Positions 45,155 to 54,481 of a DNA stretch of 64,000 bases are shown in pieces. The position numbers and the translations under genes are program-made. Source of the DNA: Pseudomonas sp. CBZ-4 (lineage in GTDB: Bacteria; Pseudomonadota; Gammaproteobacteria; Pseudomonadales; Pseudomonadaceae); the NCBI RefSeq assembly GCF_000346755.1, contig NZ_ANNV01000006.1, positions 1 to 64,000 on the forward strand, read 5' to 3'. The number at the start of each line of letters is the position of its first letter. Within the stretch, counting starts at the first letter, position 1. A model generated the notes under the pieces. The model was not told the origin of the DNA. It ran no database searches and was given only the letters and a program-made list of their open reading frames with translations.

Positions 45155-46121
45155 CATTTCAGATGTCTGGGCCTCAGCAAGGGCGAGCCATAATCTTTAC
45201 CTCGAGGGCCTGATTGATGACGGCCTGGCGTCGCTTGGCCCGTCTGCGCTCGACCAACGAATCAAACTTTTTCTGGAATTCCTGAAAATCCACCTGACCG
45301 CCAAAAACATTTATGGCTTAAACAGCGCGATAAGCTATCACCAGAAACTGCAACGAAAAATATCACGACACGAGCGAATCAAAGTCAATGACTTTCTTGT
45401 AGAACTTTTCGACTACAAGGCATTTAGAAGGAGAAAGCTTCGCGACTGGTCAGCCTATAAGCTGTGCCGTAGCAGCAACTACAGGGTCTGCCCCTACTGC
45501 CACTACTCTCTCATGCTCGTCACGGAGGAGAAGAAAGGCGGGATAAGGCCGGACCTGGATCATTGGTACCCACAGCATCTTTATCCGTACCTGGCCCTGG
45601 CACTTAACAATCTTGTTCCTAGTTGCTTAATCTGCAACTCGCGCCTTAAAGGGTCAGCAGACATGCACATCAACCCCCACCTTCATCCGTTCCTGGACAG
45701 CGAATCGCTGCATTTCCGGTGCGAGAAACCAGGCAGTAGCATCGTCGACATCATTACGGATTTCGAGAACGTGAAAGATCAACTGTCCGTACGGATAGAC
45801 TTCAATGGCGCTTGCCAGAAATCAACAAACACACTGACGTTGTTTCAATTGCGCGAACGATATGCGCTGCTCTCCCCTGACGGTGCAAAGTTCGTCGGCA
45901 GGAAAACCTATAGCGATGGCCTGGAGGACTGGTTTCAAGCGCATTTAATGGGGCCTTTGCATCAAACACCGCCAGTCCCTCAACTGAAAGATCGGGCGAA
46001 GGAAATTCGTCAGTTGGGCTTTGATCGTCAGGACTACAAAAACGAAGTATTCGGAAAGATGTATGCAGATCTCTACGATCAGTACGACAGAACGTCCCTG
46101 CTGAACAATCCTTACCCTTGA
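45144..46121 (+). CDS. HNH nuclease of a Septu-like defence unit
   Basis: A 325-residue protein with an HNH core in residues 110-170: C116/C119 (RVCPYCHY), the D137-D139-H140 block (RPDLDHWYP), N155 and the C161/C164-N165 pair (SCLICNSRLKGS). This zinc-knuckle HNH (CxxC...DxDH...N...CxxCN) is also seen in PtuB of Septu. The N-terminal 100 residues and the C-terminal 150 residues are helical and have no recognised domain. Translation is coupled to the ATPase by an 11-base overlap. Target (phage DNA, tRNA or other) is unknown. Confidence 0.78.
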   Translation: MLINISDVWASARASHNLYLEGLIDDGLASLGPSALDQRIKLFLEFLKIHLTAKNIYGLNSAISYHQKLQRKISRHERIKVNDFLVELFDYKAFRRRKLRDWSAYKLCRSSNYRVCPYCHYSLMLVTEEKKGGIRPDLDHWYPQHLYPYLALALNNLVPSCLICNSRLKGSADMHINPHLHPFLDSESLHFRCEKPGSSIVDIITDFENVKDQLSVRIDFNGACQKSTNTLTLFQLRERYALLSPDGAKFVGRKTYSDGLEDWFQAHLMGPLHQTPPVPQLKDRAKEIRQLGFDRQDYKNEVFGKMYADLYDQYDRTSLLNNPYP

Positions 46122-46166
46122 ATTTGAATCGAGAGGAGAGGTCATCTGCACGGCCTGCACATGAGT

Positions 46167-46199
46167 CCATCCAATCCGGTCGCCTGCCTGATTGGATGG
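46167..46199 (+). terminator. hairpin after the ATPase-HNH pair
   Basis: CCATCCAATC and GATTGGATGG are perfect ten-base inverted arms with a 13-base loop. It starts 46 bases after the HNH stop codon and likely ends the unit, but no T-run follows. It could also mark an old insertion boundary. Confidence 0.6.
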
Positions 46200-46246
46200 A
46201 ACGCGACGAGCGGAGTTAGCCGGTTGAATACGCCCCCTGGTTGCCG

Positions 46247-47665
46247 CTAATACCCAAACAGCGACTTGCTCTCCAGGTACTCGTCAAACCCGAACTCCCC
46301 CCATTCACGGCCATTGCCAGACTGTTTGTAACCGCCAAACGGTGCCGCCTGATCGGCCCGTGCACCATTGAGATGGACCATGCCCGTGCGCAATTGCCGC
46401 GCCACCTGGCGAGCGCGTTCGAGACTCAAGGAGGTGACGTAGCCCGACAAGCCATAGGGGCTGTCATTGGCGATGGCAATCGCTTCGGCTTCGCTGTCGT
46501 ACGGCATGATCGCCAGTACCGGGCCGAACACTTCTTCTCGCGCCACGGGCATGTCCGGCGTGACCTCGGCAAATACCGTCGGTTTTACGTAGTAACCGCG
46601 TGCAACGCCCTCGGGCCGTCCCGCCCCTCCTGCGACCAACAGTGCCCCCTCGGCGATGGCTGCGGCGATCATCGCCTGGACCCGTTCAAACTGCATGACG
46701 TTTGCCACCGGGCCAATGGCCGTGAGCGGGTTGCTGTCGTCATGACACACCTGGGCCAGCACTTCCTGGGCAATCTCGATCACCGCCGCTTGCTGCTGAC
46801 GCGGCACCAGCAGGCGCGTCGGTGCATTGCACGACTGGCCGCTGTTGCGCATACACCCCAACACCGCGTGGCGTACCGCACTCGGCAGGTACGCATCGTC
46901 AAGGAGGATATTCGCCGACTTGCCGCCCAATTCCTGGGACACGCGCTTCACCGTGTCCGCCGCCGCCTTGGCCACCGCGACGCCTGCGCGGGTCGAGCCG
47001 GTGAAGGACACCATGTCCACGTCAGCATGACTGGCCAGCGCCGCGCCCACGCCGGGGCCGTCGCCATGGACCAGGTTGAACACCCCCTTCGGCACCCCGG
47101 CCTCGTGCAGCACTTGCGCGATGATCTGCGCAGACAGCGGCGCCCGCTCACTGGGCTTGAGCACCACCGTGCAACCCACCGCCAGCGCAGGCGCCAGCTT
47201 GCAGGTCAGTTGGTTGAGCGGCCAGTTCCACGGCGTGATCAGCGCGCACACGCCGATCGGCTCACGTACCACCAGCGTGTTGCCCAGGCGCCGCTCGAAG
47301 CGGTAGTCGCGCAACACATCCAGCGCCTGCACCAGATGACCAAGGCCGGCCGGCACATGGGCACTGCGTGCCAGGGACAGCGGCGCGCCCATCTCCAGGT
47401 GCACCGCTTCGATCAAGGCCTCGCTGTGGCGCTTGTACCCGTCGATGATGCCTTGCAGCAGGTCGATGCGCGTCTGCAACGACGTCGCGGCGAACCCCGC
47501 AAAGGCCCGCCTGGCGGCACTGACGGCACGGTCCACATCCTCGCCGTCGCCGAGCATCACGCGGCCGATCACCTGCTCGGTGGACGGGTTCACCACTGCT
47601 TCGACGCTGCTGCCGTGGGGTTTGACCCAGGCGCCGTCGATGTAGCACTCAAACAGATCCGACAT
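46247..47665 (-). CDS. NAD(P)-dependent aldehyde dehydrogenase
   Basis: A 472-residue enzyme. NAD-binding block ALITPWNWPLNQL, GSTRAG, the catalytic Glu in QELGGKSANIL and Cys in NSGQSCNAPTRL are present. It follows the aminotransferase gene, so it probably oxidises the omega-semialdehyde made by it to an acid. The ATG at 47665 begins the typical N-terminus (MSDLFECYIDGAW); an ATG six codons earlier overlaps the aminotransferase stop by four bases. Confidence 0.93.
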   Translation of the reverse strand: MSDLFECYIDGAWVKPHGSSVEAVVNPSTEQVIGRVMLGDGEDVDRAVSAARRAFAGFAATSLQTRIDLLQGIIDGYKRHSEALIEAVHLEMGAPLSLARSAHVPAGLGHLVQALDVLRDYRFERRLGNTLVVREPIGVCALITPWNWPLNQLTCKLAPALAVGCTVVLKPSERAPLSAQIIAQVLHEAGVPKGVFNLVHGDGPGVGAALASHADVDMVSFTGSTRAGVAVAKAAADTVKRVSQELGGKSANILLDDAYLPSAVRHAVLGCMRNSGQSCNAPTRLLVPRQQQAAVIEIAQEVLAQVCHDDSNPLTAIGPVANVMQFERVQAMIAAAIAEGALLVAGGAGRPEGVARGYYVKPTVFAEVTPDMPVAREEVFGPVLAIMPYDSEAEAIAIANDSPYGLSGYVTSLSLERARQVARQLRTGMVHLNGARADQAAPFGGYKQSGNGREWGEFGFDEYLESKSLFGY

Positions 47666-47679
47666 GCCACGCACTCCCT

Positions 47680-48987
47680 TCATGCCACGTGATTCAAGGC
47701 GCCCGCCAAGGTGTCGAACACCTGGGCGATCTCCTGCGGGCTGATCACCAGCGGCGGCGAAATCACGATGGTGTCGCCCGAGCCGCGCACCAGCACGCCG
47801 TTATCGAAGCACCATTGGGCGACCTCGCTGCCACGTGCGCCAGCCGCACCGGGGCGCGGTTCCAGTTCGACGGCGCAGAGCAGGCCGAGGGTGCGCACGT
47901 CCAGCACCGGGCCCACCCCGCGCAACGCCAGCGCCGCCGCCTGCCAAATCCCGCTGACGGCGTTGACGTGTTGATTGATGCCCAGCTCGCGATGCACCTC
48001 GATGGTCGCCAAGCCGGCCGCACAGGCCAGCGGGTGCGCCGAATAGGTGTAGCCGTGCATCAGTTCGATCACATTGACGGGGCCCGCCATGAAGGCTTCG
48101 TACACCGCCGCGCTGACCAGCACGCCGCCCATGGGCACGGCGCCGTTGGTCAGGCCTTTGGCGGTGGTGATCAAGTCCGGGGTGACGCCAAAGGCTTGCG
48201 CGGCAAAGCTGTCGCCGACGCGGCCAAAGCCGGTGATCACTTCGTCGAAAATCAACAGTACACCGTGGCGCGTGCAGACCTCCCGCAAGCGCTGCAAGTA
48301 GCCCTGGGGCGGCGGGTAAACGCCACCGGAACCGGTCACCGGCTCGACGATCACGGCGGCTACAGTGCTGGGGTCCTGGATGTCGAGCAACTGCGTCAGC
48401 GCATCGGCATAACTCGCGCCCTGCTCAGGCTGGCCGGCGCTGAAACGCATGCTCGCGTCGTATGGCAGCGGCAGGTGCGACACCTCCCCCAGCAACGGGC
48501 CAAAGTCACGTTTCTGCCGGCCGATGCCGGACACCGACAGCCCACCGAAGCCCATGCCGTGATAACCCTTGGCCCGGCCGATCAGCTTGGTCCGGCGGCA
48601 ATCGCCGCGCGCCTGGTGATACGCCCGGGCGATCTTCAATGCGGTGTCCACCGCCTCGGAACCCGAGTTGGTGAAGAACACCTGCGCCATCCCGGCCGGG
48701 CTGATCTCGATCAACCGCTCTGCCATCTCCAGCGCTTGCGGGTGGCTCATCTTGAAGGACGAGACAAAGTCCAGGCGCCCCGCCGCTTCGCGAATCGCTT
48801 CGACGATCTTCGGCTGGCCATGCCCGGCATTCACGCACCACAGCCCGGCCATCGCATCCAGCACGCGGCGCCCATCGGTGGTGGTGTAGTGCATGCCGTC
48901 GGCACTGGCGAACATCATCGGTTGCTGCTGGAACTGACGCATCGGGGTGAACGGCGCCCAAAAGGCGGGATTGGCATTAGTGGTCAT
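47680..48987 (-). CDS. class III omega-aminotransferase
   Basis: A 435-residue PLP enzyme of fold type I. The PLP lysine is in TTAKGLTNG, the substrate block FFTNSGSEAVDTALKIARAY is typical and the LIFDEVITGFGRVGDSFA stretch holds the cofactor Asp. The family (omega-amino acid:pyruvate aminotransferases) converts terminal amines of beta-alanine, GABA or 6-aminohexanoate to semialdehydes. It overlaps the serine hydrolase gene by four bases, so they are coupled. Confidence 0.93.
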   Translation of the reverse strand: MTTNANPAFWAPFTPMRQFQQQPMMFASADGMHYTTTDGRRVLDAMAGLWCVNAGHGQPKIVEAIREAAGRLDFVSSFKMSHPQALEMAERLIEISPAGMAQVFFTNSGSEAVDTALKIARAYHQARGDCRRTKLIGRAKGYHGMGFGGLSVSGIGRQKRDFGPLLGEVSHLPLPYDASMRFSAGQPEQGASYADALTQLLDIQDPSTVAAVIVEPVTGSGGVYPPPQGYLQRLREVCTRHGVLLIFDEVITGFGRVGDSFAAQAFGVTPDLITTAKGLTNGAVPMGGVLVSAAVYEAFMAGPVNVIELMHGYTYSAHPLACAAGLATIEVHRELGINQHVNAVSGIWQAAALALRGVGPVLDVRTLGLLCAVELEPRPGAAGARGSEVAQWCFDNGVLVRGSGDTIVISPPLVISPQEIAQVFDTLAGALNHVA

Positions 48988-50501
48988 AGGTGCTCCTGCA
49001 AAACGGTGGTCTGATGGCCGATGAGCGTCGGGCGCTGCAACGGGCCGGCGTTAACGTTGACGCGGCGGTCCACCGACAAGGTGCCGCCCTCGATCCGACA
49101 AGTGACCTGGTCACAAAACGCCGTCTCGACAAACTGCCAGGTCATGTTCAGCACGCCGTCTTCACTCCAGCGCGCCTGCGCCACGACGGGGGTGAGTTCC
49201 GGCTGGTATTGGTGATGCAGATAGTGGCCGGTCATGCCTGTCTGGCTTTCGATGGCATCGACCAGCCCGGCACGGATGCAATGGGTGCCACGGGGGTCGG
49301 TGAGGAAGAAGTCGCAATAGTCAGGGCCGAACGCCAGGCGCACTTGGCTGACCTGGTCTTCATTGGCCTGCATCACGAACGTGCCGTTGAACTCGGCCTG
49401 ACGTGGCGAGCGCGACGCTCCCGGCAGGGACGGCCGCCGCTGGTTGGCCAGCAGTCGCGCCAATTCGGCGTCCGCCGCGCCATCGCTGGGCACGCCCAGC
49501 GCGGGCAACAAGTGTTCCCAAAGCAGGCTGTGCAAGCGCCGCTCGCCCAGGGGCAAGCCCGCAGTAAAGGCGATCACCGCGTTGTGCCGGGGCAAGACGA
49601 TGCACTGCTGGCCGAACACACCGGAGGCGTAATAACCGCCGTGCAAGGTCATCCACCACTGGTAGCCGTAGCCCTCGCGGCGCGTGATCGCGGCGTCGCT
49701 GGATTCATCGCGGCCCAGGTAGCGCTTGCCATCGAAGGCGCCCATCCACACATCATCGACGTGCCCACGGGTGGCTTCGGCCACCCACTCTGCGGACAAC
49801 AACTGCTGCCCTTGCCATTGACCTTGCTGCAAATGCAGCACGCCGAACTTGAGCAAGTCTTCGGTGCTGCAACTCAAACCGTTGCCACCGGTGTTGAAGC
49901 CGCCAGGGGCCAGGTCCCATTCGATGGGCCCCATGCCCATAGGCTGGAAAATACGTGCATTGCACAGCGCAAATGCCGTCTGGCCACTGACCACGCTGAC
50001 GATGGCCGAGAGCATGAAGCTCGACGCGCTGCTGTAGATAAACCTCTGCCCCGGCGCGTCTTCCACCGGTTCATTGAGGAACAACCTGACCCAACTGTCA
50101 CTGCGCCCGCGCCACGCGCCACCGGAGATGCCCTGGCGGTGCCCGGTGCGCATGGTCAGCAGATCACGCACGGTCATGGCCGCCAGGTTGGCGCTGATGA
50201 CGGCCGGGCAATCGCCAGGGAAAAAGTCCACCACCTTGGCGTCCAGCGACAGCGCGCCGTCATCCACCAGCAACCCGACGGCCATGGCCACCCAGCTTTT
50301 GGTCGCCGAATGCTGGACGTGCAGGCGCTCGGCGCGATACGGCGCCCAAAACGCCTCGGCCACCACCGCACCGTCGCGGTAGAGCATAAAACTGTGCAAT
50401 TCCAGTCCCGCAGCGTTCACCGCTGCGATGAAATCACTGACGCCACGGGCCGATACACGTTGTTGGCTGGGCAGTGCCCGGCGCAACGGCAAACTTGTCA
50501 T
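48984..50501 (-). CDS. SxxK serine hydrolase (6-aminohexanoate-dimer hydrolase-like)
   Basis: A 505-residue protein of the class C beta-lactamase/esterase superfamily. The catalytic S65-x-x-K68 is in QHSATKSW and a Tyr in FIYSSASS (Y156), as in NylB and family VIII esterases, where it assists acylation. The C-terminal 130 residues form an extra domain. No signal peptide is seen, so it acts in the cytosol, consistent with substrates being imported by the ABC system of the same cluster. Which amide or ester is cleaved is unknown. Confidence 0.85.
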   Translation of the reverse strand: MTSLPLRRALPSQQRVSARGVSDFIAAVNAAGLELHSFMLYRDGAVVAEAFWAPYRAERLHVQHSATKSWVAMAVGLLVDDGALSLDAKVVDFFPGDCPAVISANLAAMTVRDLLTMRTGHRQGISGGAWRGRSDSWVRLFLNEPVEDAPGQRFIYSSASSFMLSAIVSVVSGQTAFALCNARIFQPMGMGPIEWDLAPGGFNTGGNGLSCSTEDLLKFGVLHLQQGQWQGQQLLSAEWVAEATRGHVDDVWMGAFDGKRYLGRDESSDAAITRREGYGYQWWMTLHGGYYASGVFGQQCIVLPRHNAVIAFTAGLPLGERRLHSLLWEHLLPALGVPSDGAADAELARLLANQRRPSLPGASRSPRQAEFNGTFVMQANEDQVSQVRLAFGPDYCDFFLTDPRGTHCIRAGLVDAIESQTGMTGHYLHHQYQPELTPVVAQARWSEDGVLNMTWQFVETAFCDQVTCRIEGGTLSVDRRVNVNAGPLQRPTLIGHQTTVLQEHL

Positions 50502-50568
50502 TTGATCTATCCCTTAATGTGCACTGCTTGGGCGTGCAACAGGCTGGCCCTGTTGCACGCCATGACGG

Positions 50569-51849
50569 CTACCAGAGCGCCACGGTGTAACCCAGGATCA
50601 GCCGGTTTTCGTTGGTGTCACGGGCGAAGTTGCTGGTGGCGCTGGCGTTCTGCCAACGCAGCGACACATCCTTGAACGTGCCGCTCTGCACCACGTAGCC
50701 CAGGCTCAAGTCGCGCTCCCACTCACGCCCTTCGCCGTTGAAGCCGATGACCTTGGCGTTGTCGCCCTTGGCATACCGCGTGGAGAACAACAGGCCCGGC
50801 AGGCCCAGCGAGGCGAAGTCATAGTCGTAGCGGGCATGCCACACGCGCTCGCCGGTCTGGGAGAAGTTGGCCAGTTGGTACTCGGTGAACAGGTAGGTGT
50901 TGGTGCCGTCCACGTAGGTGAACGGTGTCGAACCGTACTGCGCCTGGTAACCGCCGCTGAGGTTGTGGCCGAACAGGCTGTAGCCGATGCGCGTACTCAA
51001 CGCACGGTTGTCCACCTTGCCGGCCAGGGCGGCGGCGTCTTCGCTGGCGTTGAAGTAGCGAATGTCGGTCTTGAAGGTGCCGGGGCCCCACTTGAAGCTG
51101 TTTTTCACCCCCAGGTAGTGCTGCTGGTAGAGGCTTTCCAGTTGCGCGTAGTGATAGGTCAGCGCGGTATTCGGGGTGAGCTTGTACTCGCCGCCGGCGT
51201 AGCGGAACTCATCGCTTTTCGCGCTGCTTTTGTAGGCGCCGTATTGGCTGGTGAGGCCCATGTCTTCGTAGTGCGTGGAGTCGCGCTGCTTGACCTGGTC
51301 CAGCTGGCCGGCGCTCAGGGTCAGGTTGTCGATGTCCTTGGACGTGACGGCCGTGCCGCTGAAGCTCTGCGGGAACAGGCGGCTGAGGTTGGGTTGCAGG
51401 GTCGGCAGGTCGGGCACCATGTAGCCCACGCGCAGCTCGCTTTTGGCCAGGCGCGCCTTGCCGGTGATCCCCAGTTTCGAGTAGTTGTCGTGGGCGCGGC
51501 GGGCATAGCTCGGCGAGCCCGGTTCGGCCACGCTGGAGCGTGCAAGCAGGCCGGTGCCGGAGTTGTCCGGGCTGGAATCGAGCTTCACGCCGAGCATGCC
51601 GACCGCGTCCAGGCCAAACCCCACCGTGCCTTCGGTAAACCCCGATTCGACGTTGAGGATAAAACCCTGCGCCCATTCGGCACGCTTGTTCTGCCCGCTG
51701 TCTTCGCGGTAATCGCGGTTGAAGTAATAGTTCTTCAATTCCAGCGCGGCCTTGCTGTCGGCGACGAAGTCGGCGTGGGCCAGCAAGGGCATGAAACCGG
51801 CGCCCATGACGCTGGCCCCGGTGACGACTTTAGTGATGCGGTTATTCAT
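50569..51849 (-). CDS. OprD-family porin
   Basis: A 426-residue outer-membrane porin with signal peptide MNNRITKVVTGASVMGAGFM (cleavage after AHA). It begins with DSKAALELKNYYFNRDYR, the classic OprD family N-terminus, and ends ...LGYTVALW with a terminal aromatic residue. OprD/OpdX porins take up amino acids, dipeptides or carboxylates. Start at 51849 chosen because it begins the signal. Fits import of the cluster's substrate across the outer membrane. Confidence 0.92.
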   Translation of the reverse strand: MNNRITKVVTGASVMGAGFMPLLAHADFVADSKAALELKNYYFNRDYREDSGQNKRAEWAQGFILNVESGFTEGTVGFGLDAVGMLGVKLDSSPDNSGTGLLARSSVAEPGSPSYARRAHDNYSKLGITGKARLAKSELRVGYMVPDLPTLQPNLSRLFPQSFSGTAVTSKDIDNLTLSAGQLDQVKQRDSTHYEDMGLTSQYGAYKSSAKSDEFRYAGGEYKLTPNTALTYHYAQLESLYQQHYLGVKNSFKWGPGTFKTDIRYFNASEDAAALAGKVDNRALSTRIGYSLFGHNLSGGYQAQYGSTPFTYVDGTNTYLFTEYQLANFSQTGERVWHARYDYDFASLGLPGLLFSTRYAKGDNAKVIGFNGEGREWERDLSLGYVVQSGTFKDVSLRWQNASATSNFARDTNENRLILGYTVALW

Positions 51850-51977
51850 GTGCAGGTTCCTGGCAGACAGGTTGAGTGGGGTTGTTTTTGTTTTCTTCGG
51901 CCATGGCTTCGCCCGCCTCGTCAATCAGCGACCGACGAGGTATGGGGTACAACGCATGGCCTGGGGTGCAGCAGTAC

Positions 51978-53609
51978 CTAAATCACACTGGCGCGCAGGC
52001 GATAACTGCCATCCGCACGTTTCTCCAAGGGGCTAGCCGCCGCCAGCAAGCGGCGGGTGTACGGGTGTTGCGGGCTGTCGAAGATGGTGTCGCGCGGGCC
52101 CATCTCGACCACCTCGCCCTGGTTCATCACCGCCACCCGATGGGCGATGCGCTCCACCGCCGAGAGGTCGTGGGAGATAAACAGGCAGGCGAAGCCGTAT
52201 TGGCGTTGCAGGCGCTCGAACAGTTCGAGGATCTGCTTCTGGATGGTCATGTCCAACGCGGAAATCGGCTCGTCGGCGATCACCAGCTTGGGCCGCCGCA
52301 CTAGCGCCCGGCCAATCGCCACGCGTTGGCGTTGACCGCCCGAGAGTTGGTGGGCGAAGCGCTCGCGGAACTGCTCGGGCAAGCCCACGTCCACCAGGGT
52401 GTCGGTGACGCGCTGACGTTTTTGTGCAGCGTTCAATGCCGGCTCATGGCGCAGCGGTTCGGCGAGGATCTGGCCGACGGTCATGCGCGGGTCGAGGGAC
52501 GAATACGGGTCCTGGAAAATCATCTGGCATTGCAGGCGATGCACGCGGTTGGCGGCCTTGAGGATGTCCACGCCCTGGAACAGGATCGCCCCGGCGCACG
52601 GGTTGACCAAACCGACCACGGCGCGCCCGAGGGTGGTCTTGCCCGAACCGCTGCCACCGACCAAGGCCAGGGTTTCACCCGGCGCAATGCTCAGGTTCAC
52701 CGAATGCACCACGCGCTTGGGCACGCTGCGCCCCCAGAAACTGCGGGGGCCTGGATGTTCGATACACACATCACGCACCTGCAACAACGCCGCGTCCGCC
52801 GTTGGCAAAGGCACCAACTCACCACGCCGGGGCAGTGCTTCGAGCAACTGGCGGGTGTACTCGGCCTTGGGCGCGAAGAGGATATCTTCGATACGCCCCT
52901 GCTCCACCGCCTTGCCCGCGCGCATCACCACCACTTTGTGCGCATAGCGCGCCACCAGTGACAGGTCATGGCTGATAAACAGAATCGCCGTGCCTTGCTC
53001 GCGGGTCAGCTCCAGCATCAGCTCGATCACGTCCAGTTGGGCCAGGCAGTCCAGCGCCGTGGTGGGTTCATCGGCGATCAGCAGCGCCGGGCGCAGCAGC
53101 ATCACCGAGGCGAGCATGATGCGTTGGCGCATGCCACCGGAGAACTGGTGCGGGTAGGACGCCAGGCACTTTTCCGCGTCCTTGATGCCGATGCGTTGCA
53201 GCATGGCGATGCAGCGCTCGCGGATCGTCGCCGCATCCAGCGCGGTATGCAGCTTGAGCGCCTCGCTCATCTGCCGGCCAATGGTCAGCGCCGGGTTGAG
53301 GGAGACCATCGGCTCCTGGAACACCATGCCGATCCGCGCGCCACGCACTTCCCGCATGGCTTTGGCGTTGTTGCTGTCCAGCGGTTCGCCCTGGAAGGTG
53401 ATGCGCCCGCCGCACACTTGCATCGGCGCGGGCAGCAAGCCAATGGCGGCGCGGGCGGCCATGGTCTTGCCGCTGCCGGACTCGCCCACCAGGGCGACGA
53501 TTTCACCAGGGGCCAGGGTAAAGCTGAAATCATCGACAGCCAGCGGGCCGTCCACACCGACACGAATCTGGAGGTTTTCAACAGTCAGTAAAGGCACTGG
53601 AACGCTCAT
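51978..53609 (-). CDS. dipeptide-type ABC transporter, fused double ATPase
   Basis: A 543-residue protein with two ABC ATPase domains in one chain (like fused DppD-DppF). First domain: Walker A GESGSGKT, signature FSGGMRQR, Walker B LLIADEPTTALD. Second: GGSGSGKT, LSGGQRQR, VIADEPISALD. It energises the two permeases encoded just upstream. The ATG at 53609 has GAGGA seven bases before it; an ATG at 53615 would overlap the permease stop. Confidence 0.95.
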   Translation of the reverse strand: MSVPVPLLTVENLQIRVGVDGPLAVDDFSFTLAPGEIVALVGESGSGKTMAARAAIGLLPAPMQVCGGRITFQGEPLDSNNAKAMREVRGARIGMVFQEPMVSLNPALTIGRQMSEALKLHTALDAATIRERCIAMLQRIGIKDAEKCLASYPHQFSGGMRQRIMLASVMLLRPALLIADEPTTALDCLAQLDVIELMLELTREQGTAILFISHDLSLVARYAHKVVVMRAGKAVEQGRIEDILFAPKAEYTRQLLEALPRRGELVPLPTADAALLQVRDVCIEHPGPRSFWGRSVPKRVVHSVNLSIAPGETLALVGGSGSGKTTLGRAVVGLVNPCAGAILFQGVDILKAANRVHRLQCQMIFQDPYSSLDPRMTVGQILAEPLRHEPALNAAQKRQRVTDTLVDVGLPEQFRERFAHQLSGGQRQRVAIGRALVRRPKLVIADEPISALDMTIQKQILELFERLQRQYGFACLFISHDLSAVERIAHRVAVMNQGEVVEMGPRDTIFDSPQHPYTRRLLAAASPLEKRADGSYRLRASVI

Positions 53610-53611
53610 GC

Positions 53612-54481
53612 TCATTTCCTCATGCGCGGGTCGAGACGATCGCGCAAGGCATCGCCGAACAGATTGATCGCCAGCAACGTCAGGCTGATAAAGATGCCCG
53701 GGAAGATCCCCAGCCACGGCGCGTTGGAGATATAGGTGCGGCTCGCCGAGAGCATGCTGCCCCAGGTCGCGGCCGGTGGTGGTACGCCGAGGCCGAGGAA
53801 GCTCAACGCGCTCTCCGACAGCAGCGCCCAGCCGAACATGCTGGTGGCCAGCACACACAACGGTGCCAGGCAGTTGGGCGTGATGTGGCGGAACATGGTG
53901 TACAGCTCGGAGTTGCCGATCACCCGCGACGCCTCGATAAACTCCAGCTCACGCAACGACAGCACGCTGCCGCGCACCACCCGCACCACCGACGGCGTGT
54001 AGGCAATACCGAGGGCGAGCACGATGCCGTATTGGCTGGCCCCGACAATCGCCATGATGCCCAGGGCCATAAGGATGCCGGGGAACGCGAGCAATGCGTC
54101 GTTGAGCATCATCAGGATGCGGTCGGTCCAGCCGCGCAGGTAACCGGCGAGCATCCCGATCAACGTGCCGCAGACCACTGCCACGCTCACCGACAGCAGG
54201 CTGATCCACAGGCTGGTGCGTGCACCGATGATCAAGCGGCTGAACACATCCCGGCCAAATTCATCGGTGCCCAGCCAGTGCACGGCATTCGGCGCATGCA
54301 GACGGGACAGCAGGTCGAGCTTGAGCGGGTCGTAAGGTGTCCACACCACACCCAGCAACGCCAGCAACACCAAGGCTGCGAGTAAGCCGCCGCCAATCAG
54401 GGCGTTCAGCGGTGGGTAGCGCCGACGTCGGCGCGGCGCGATGGCCGTTACGCCGGGCAAGGCAGGCGTCTTCAGGTTCAT
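53612..54481 (-). CDS. dipeptide-type ABC permease 2
   Basis: A 289-residue inner-membrane permease of the DppC/OppC type. The N-terminal WTPYDPLKLDLLSRLHAPNA, then the HWLGTDEFGRDVFSRLIIGA block and the EAA loop (EFIEASRVIGNSELYTMFRH) are characteristic. It overlaps the other permease gene by four bases; start at 54481 chosen for that reason. Confidence 0.95.
   Translation of the reverse strand: MNLKTPALPGVTAIAPRRRRRYPPLNALIGGGLLAALVLLALLGVVWTPYDPLKLDLLSRLHAPNAVHWLGTDEFGRDVFSRLIIGARTSLWISLLSVSVAVVCGTLIGMLAGYLRGWTDRILMMLNDALLAFPGILMALGIMAIVGASQYGIVLALGIAYTPSVVRVVRGSVLSLRELEFIEASRVIGNSELYTMFRHITPNCLAPLCVLATSMFGWALLSESALSFLGLGVPPPAATWGSMLSASRTYISNAPWLGIFPGIFISLTLLAINLFGDALRDRLDPRMRK

Noticed and set aside
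43673..46121. CRISPR, retron reverse transcriptase or restriction methylase next to the ATPase-HNH pair
   Set aside because: I looked for these because they accompany similar ATPase-HNH pairs; no repeat-spacer array, no reverse-transcriptase YxDD motif and no methylase motif is present in the window.
48990..50675. 561-codon plus-strand frame opposite the serine hydrolase
   Set aside because: Antisense of a clear SxxK hydrolase; low-complexity His/Gln/Ala content.
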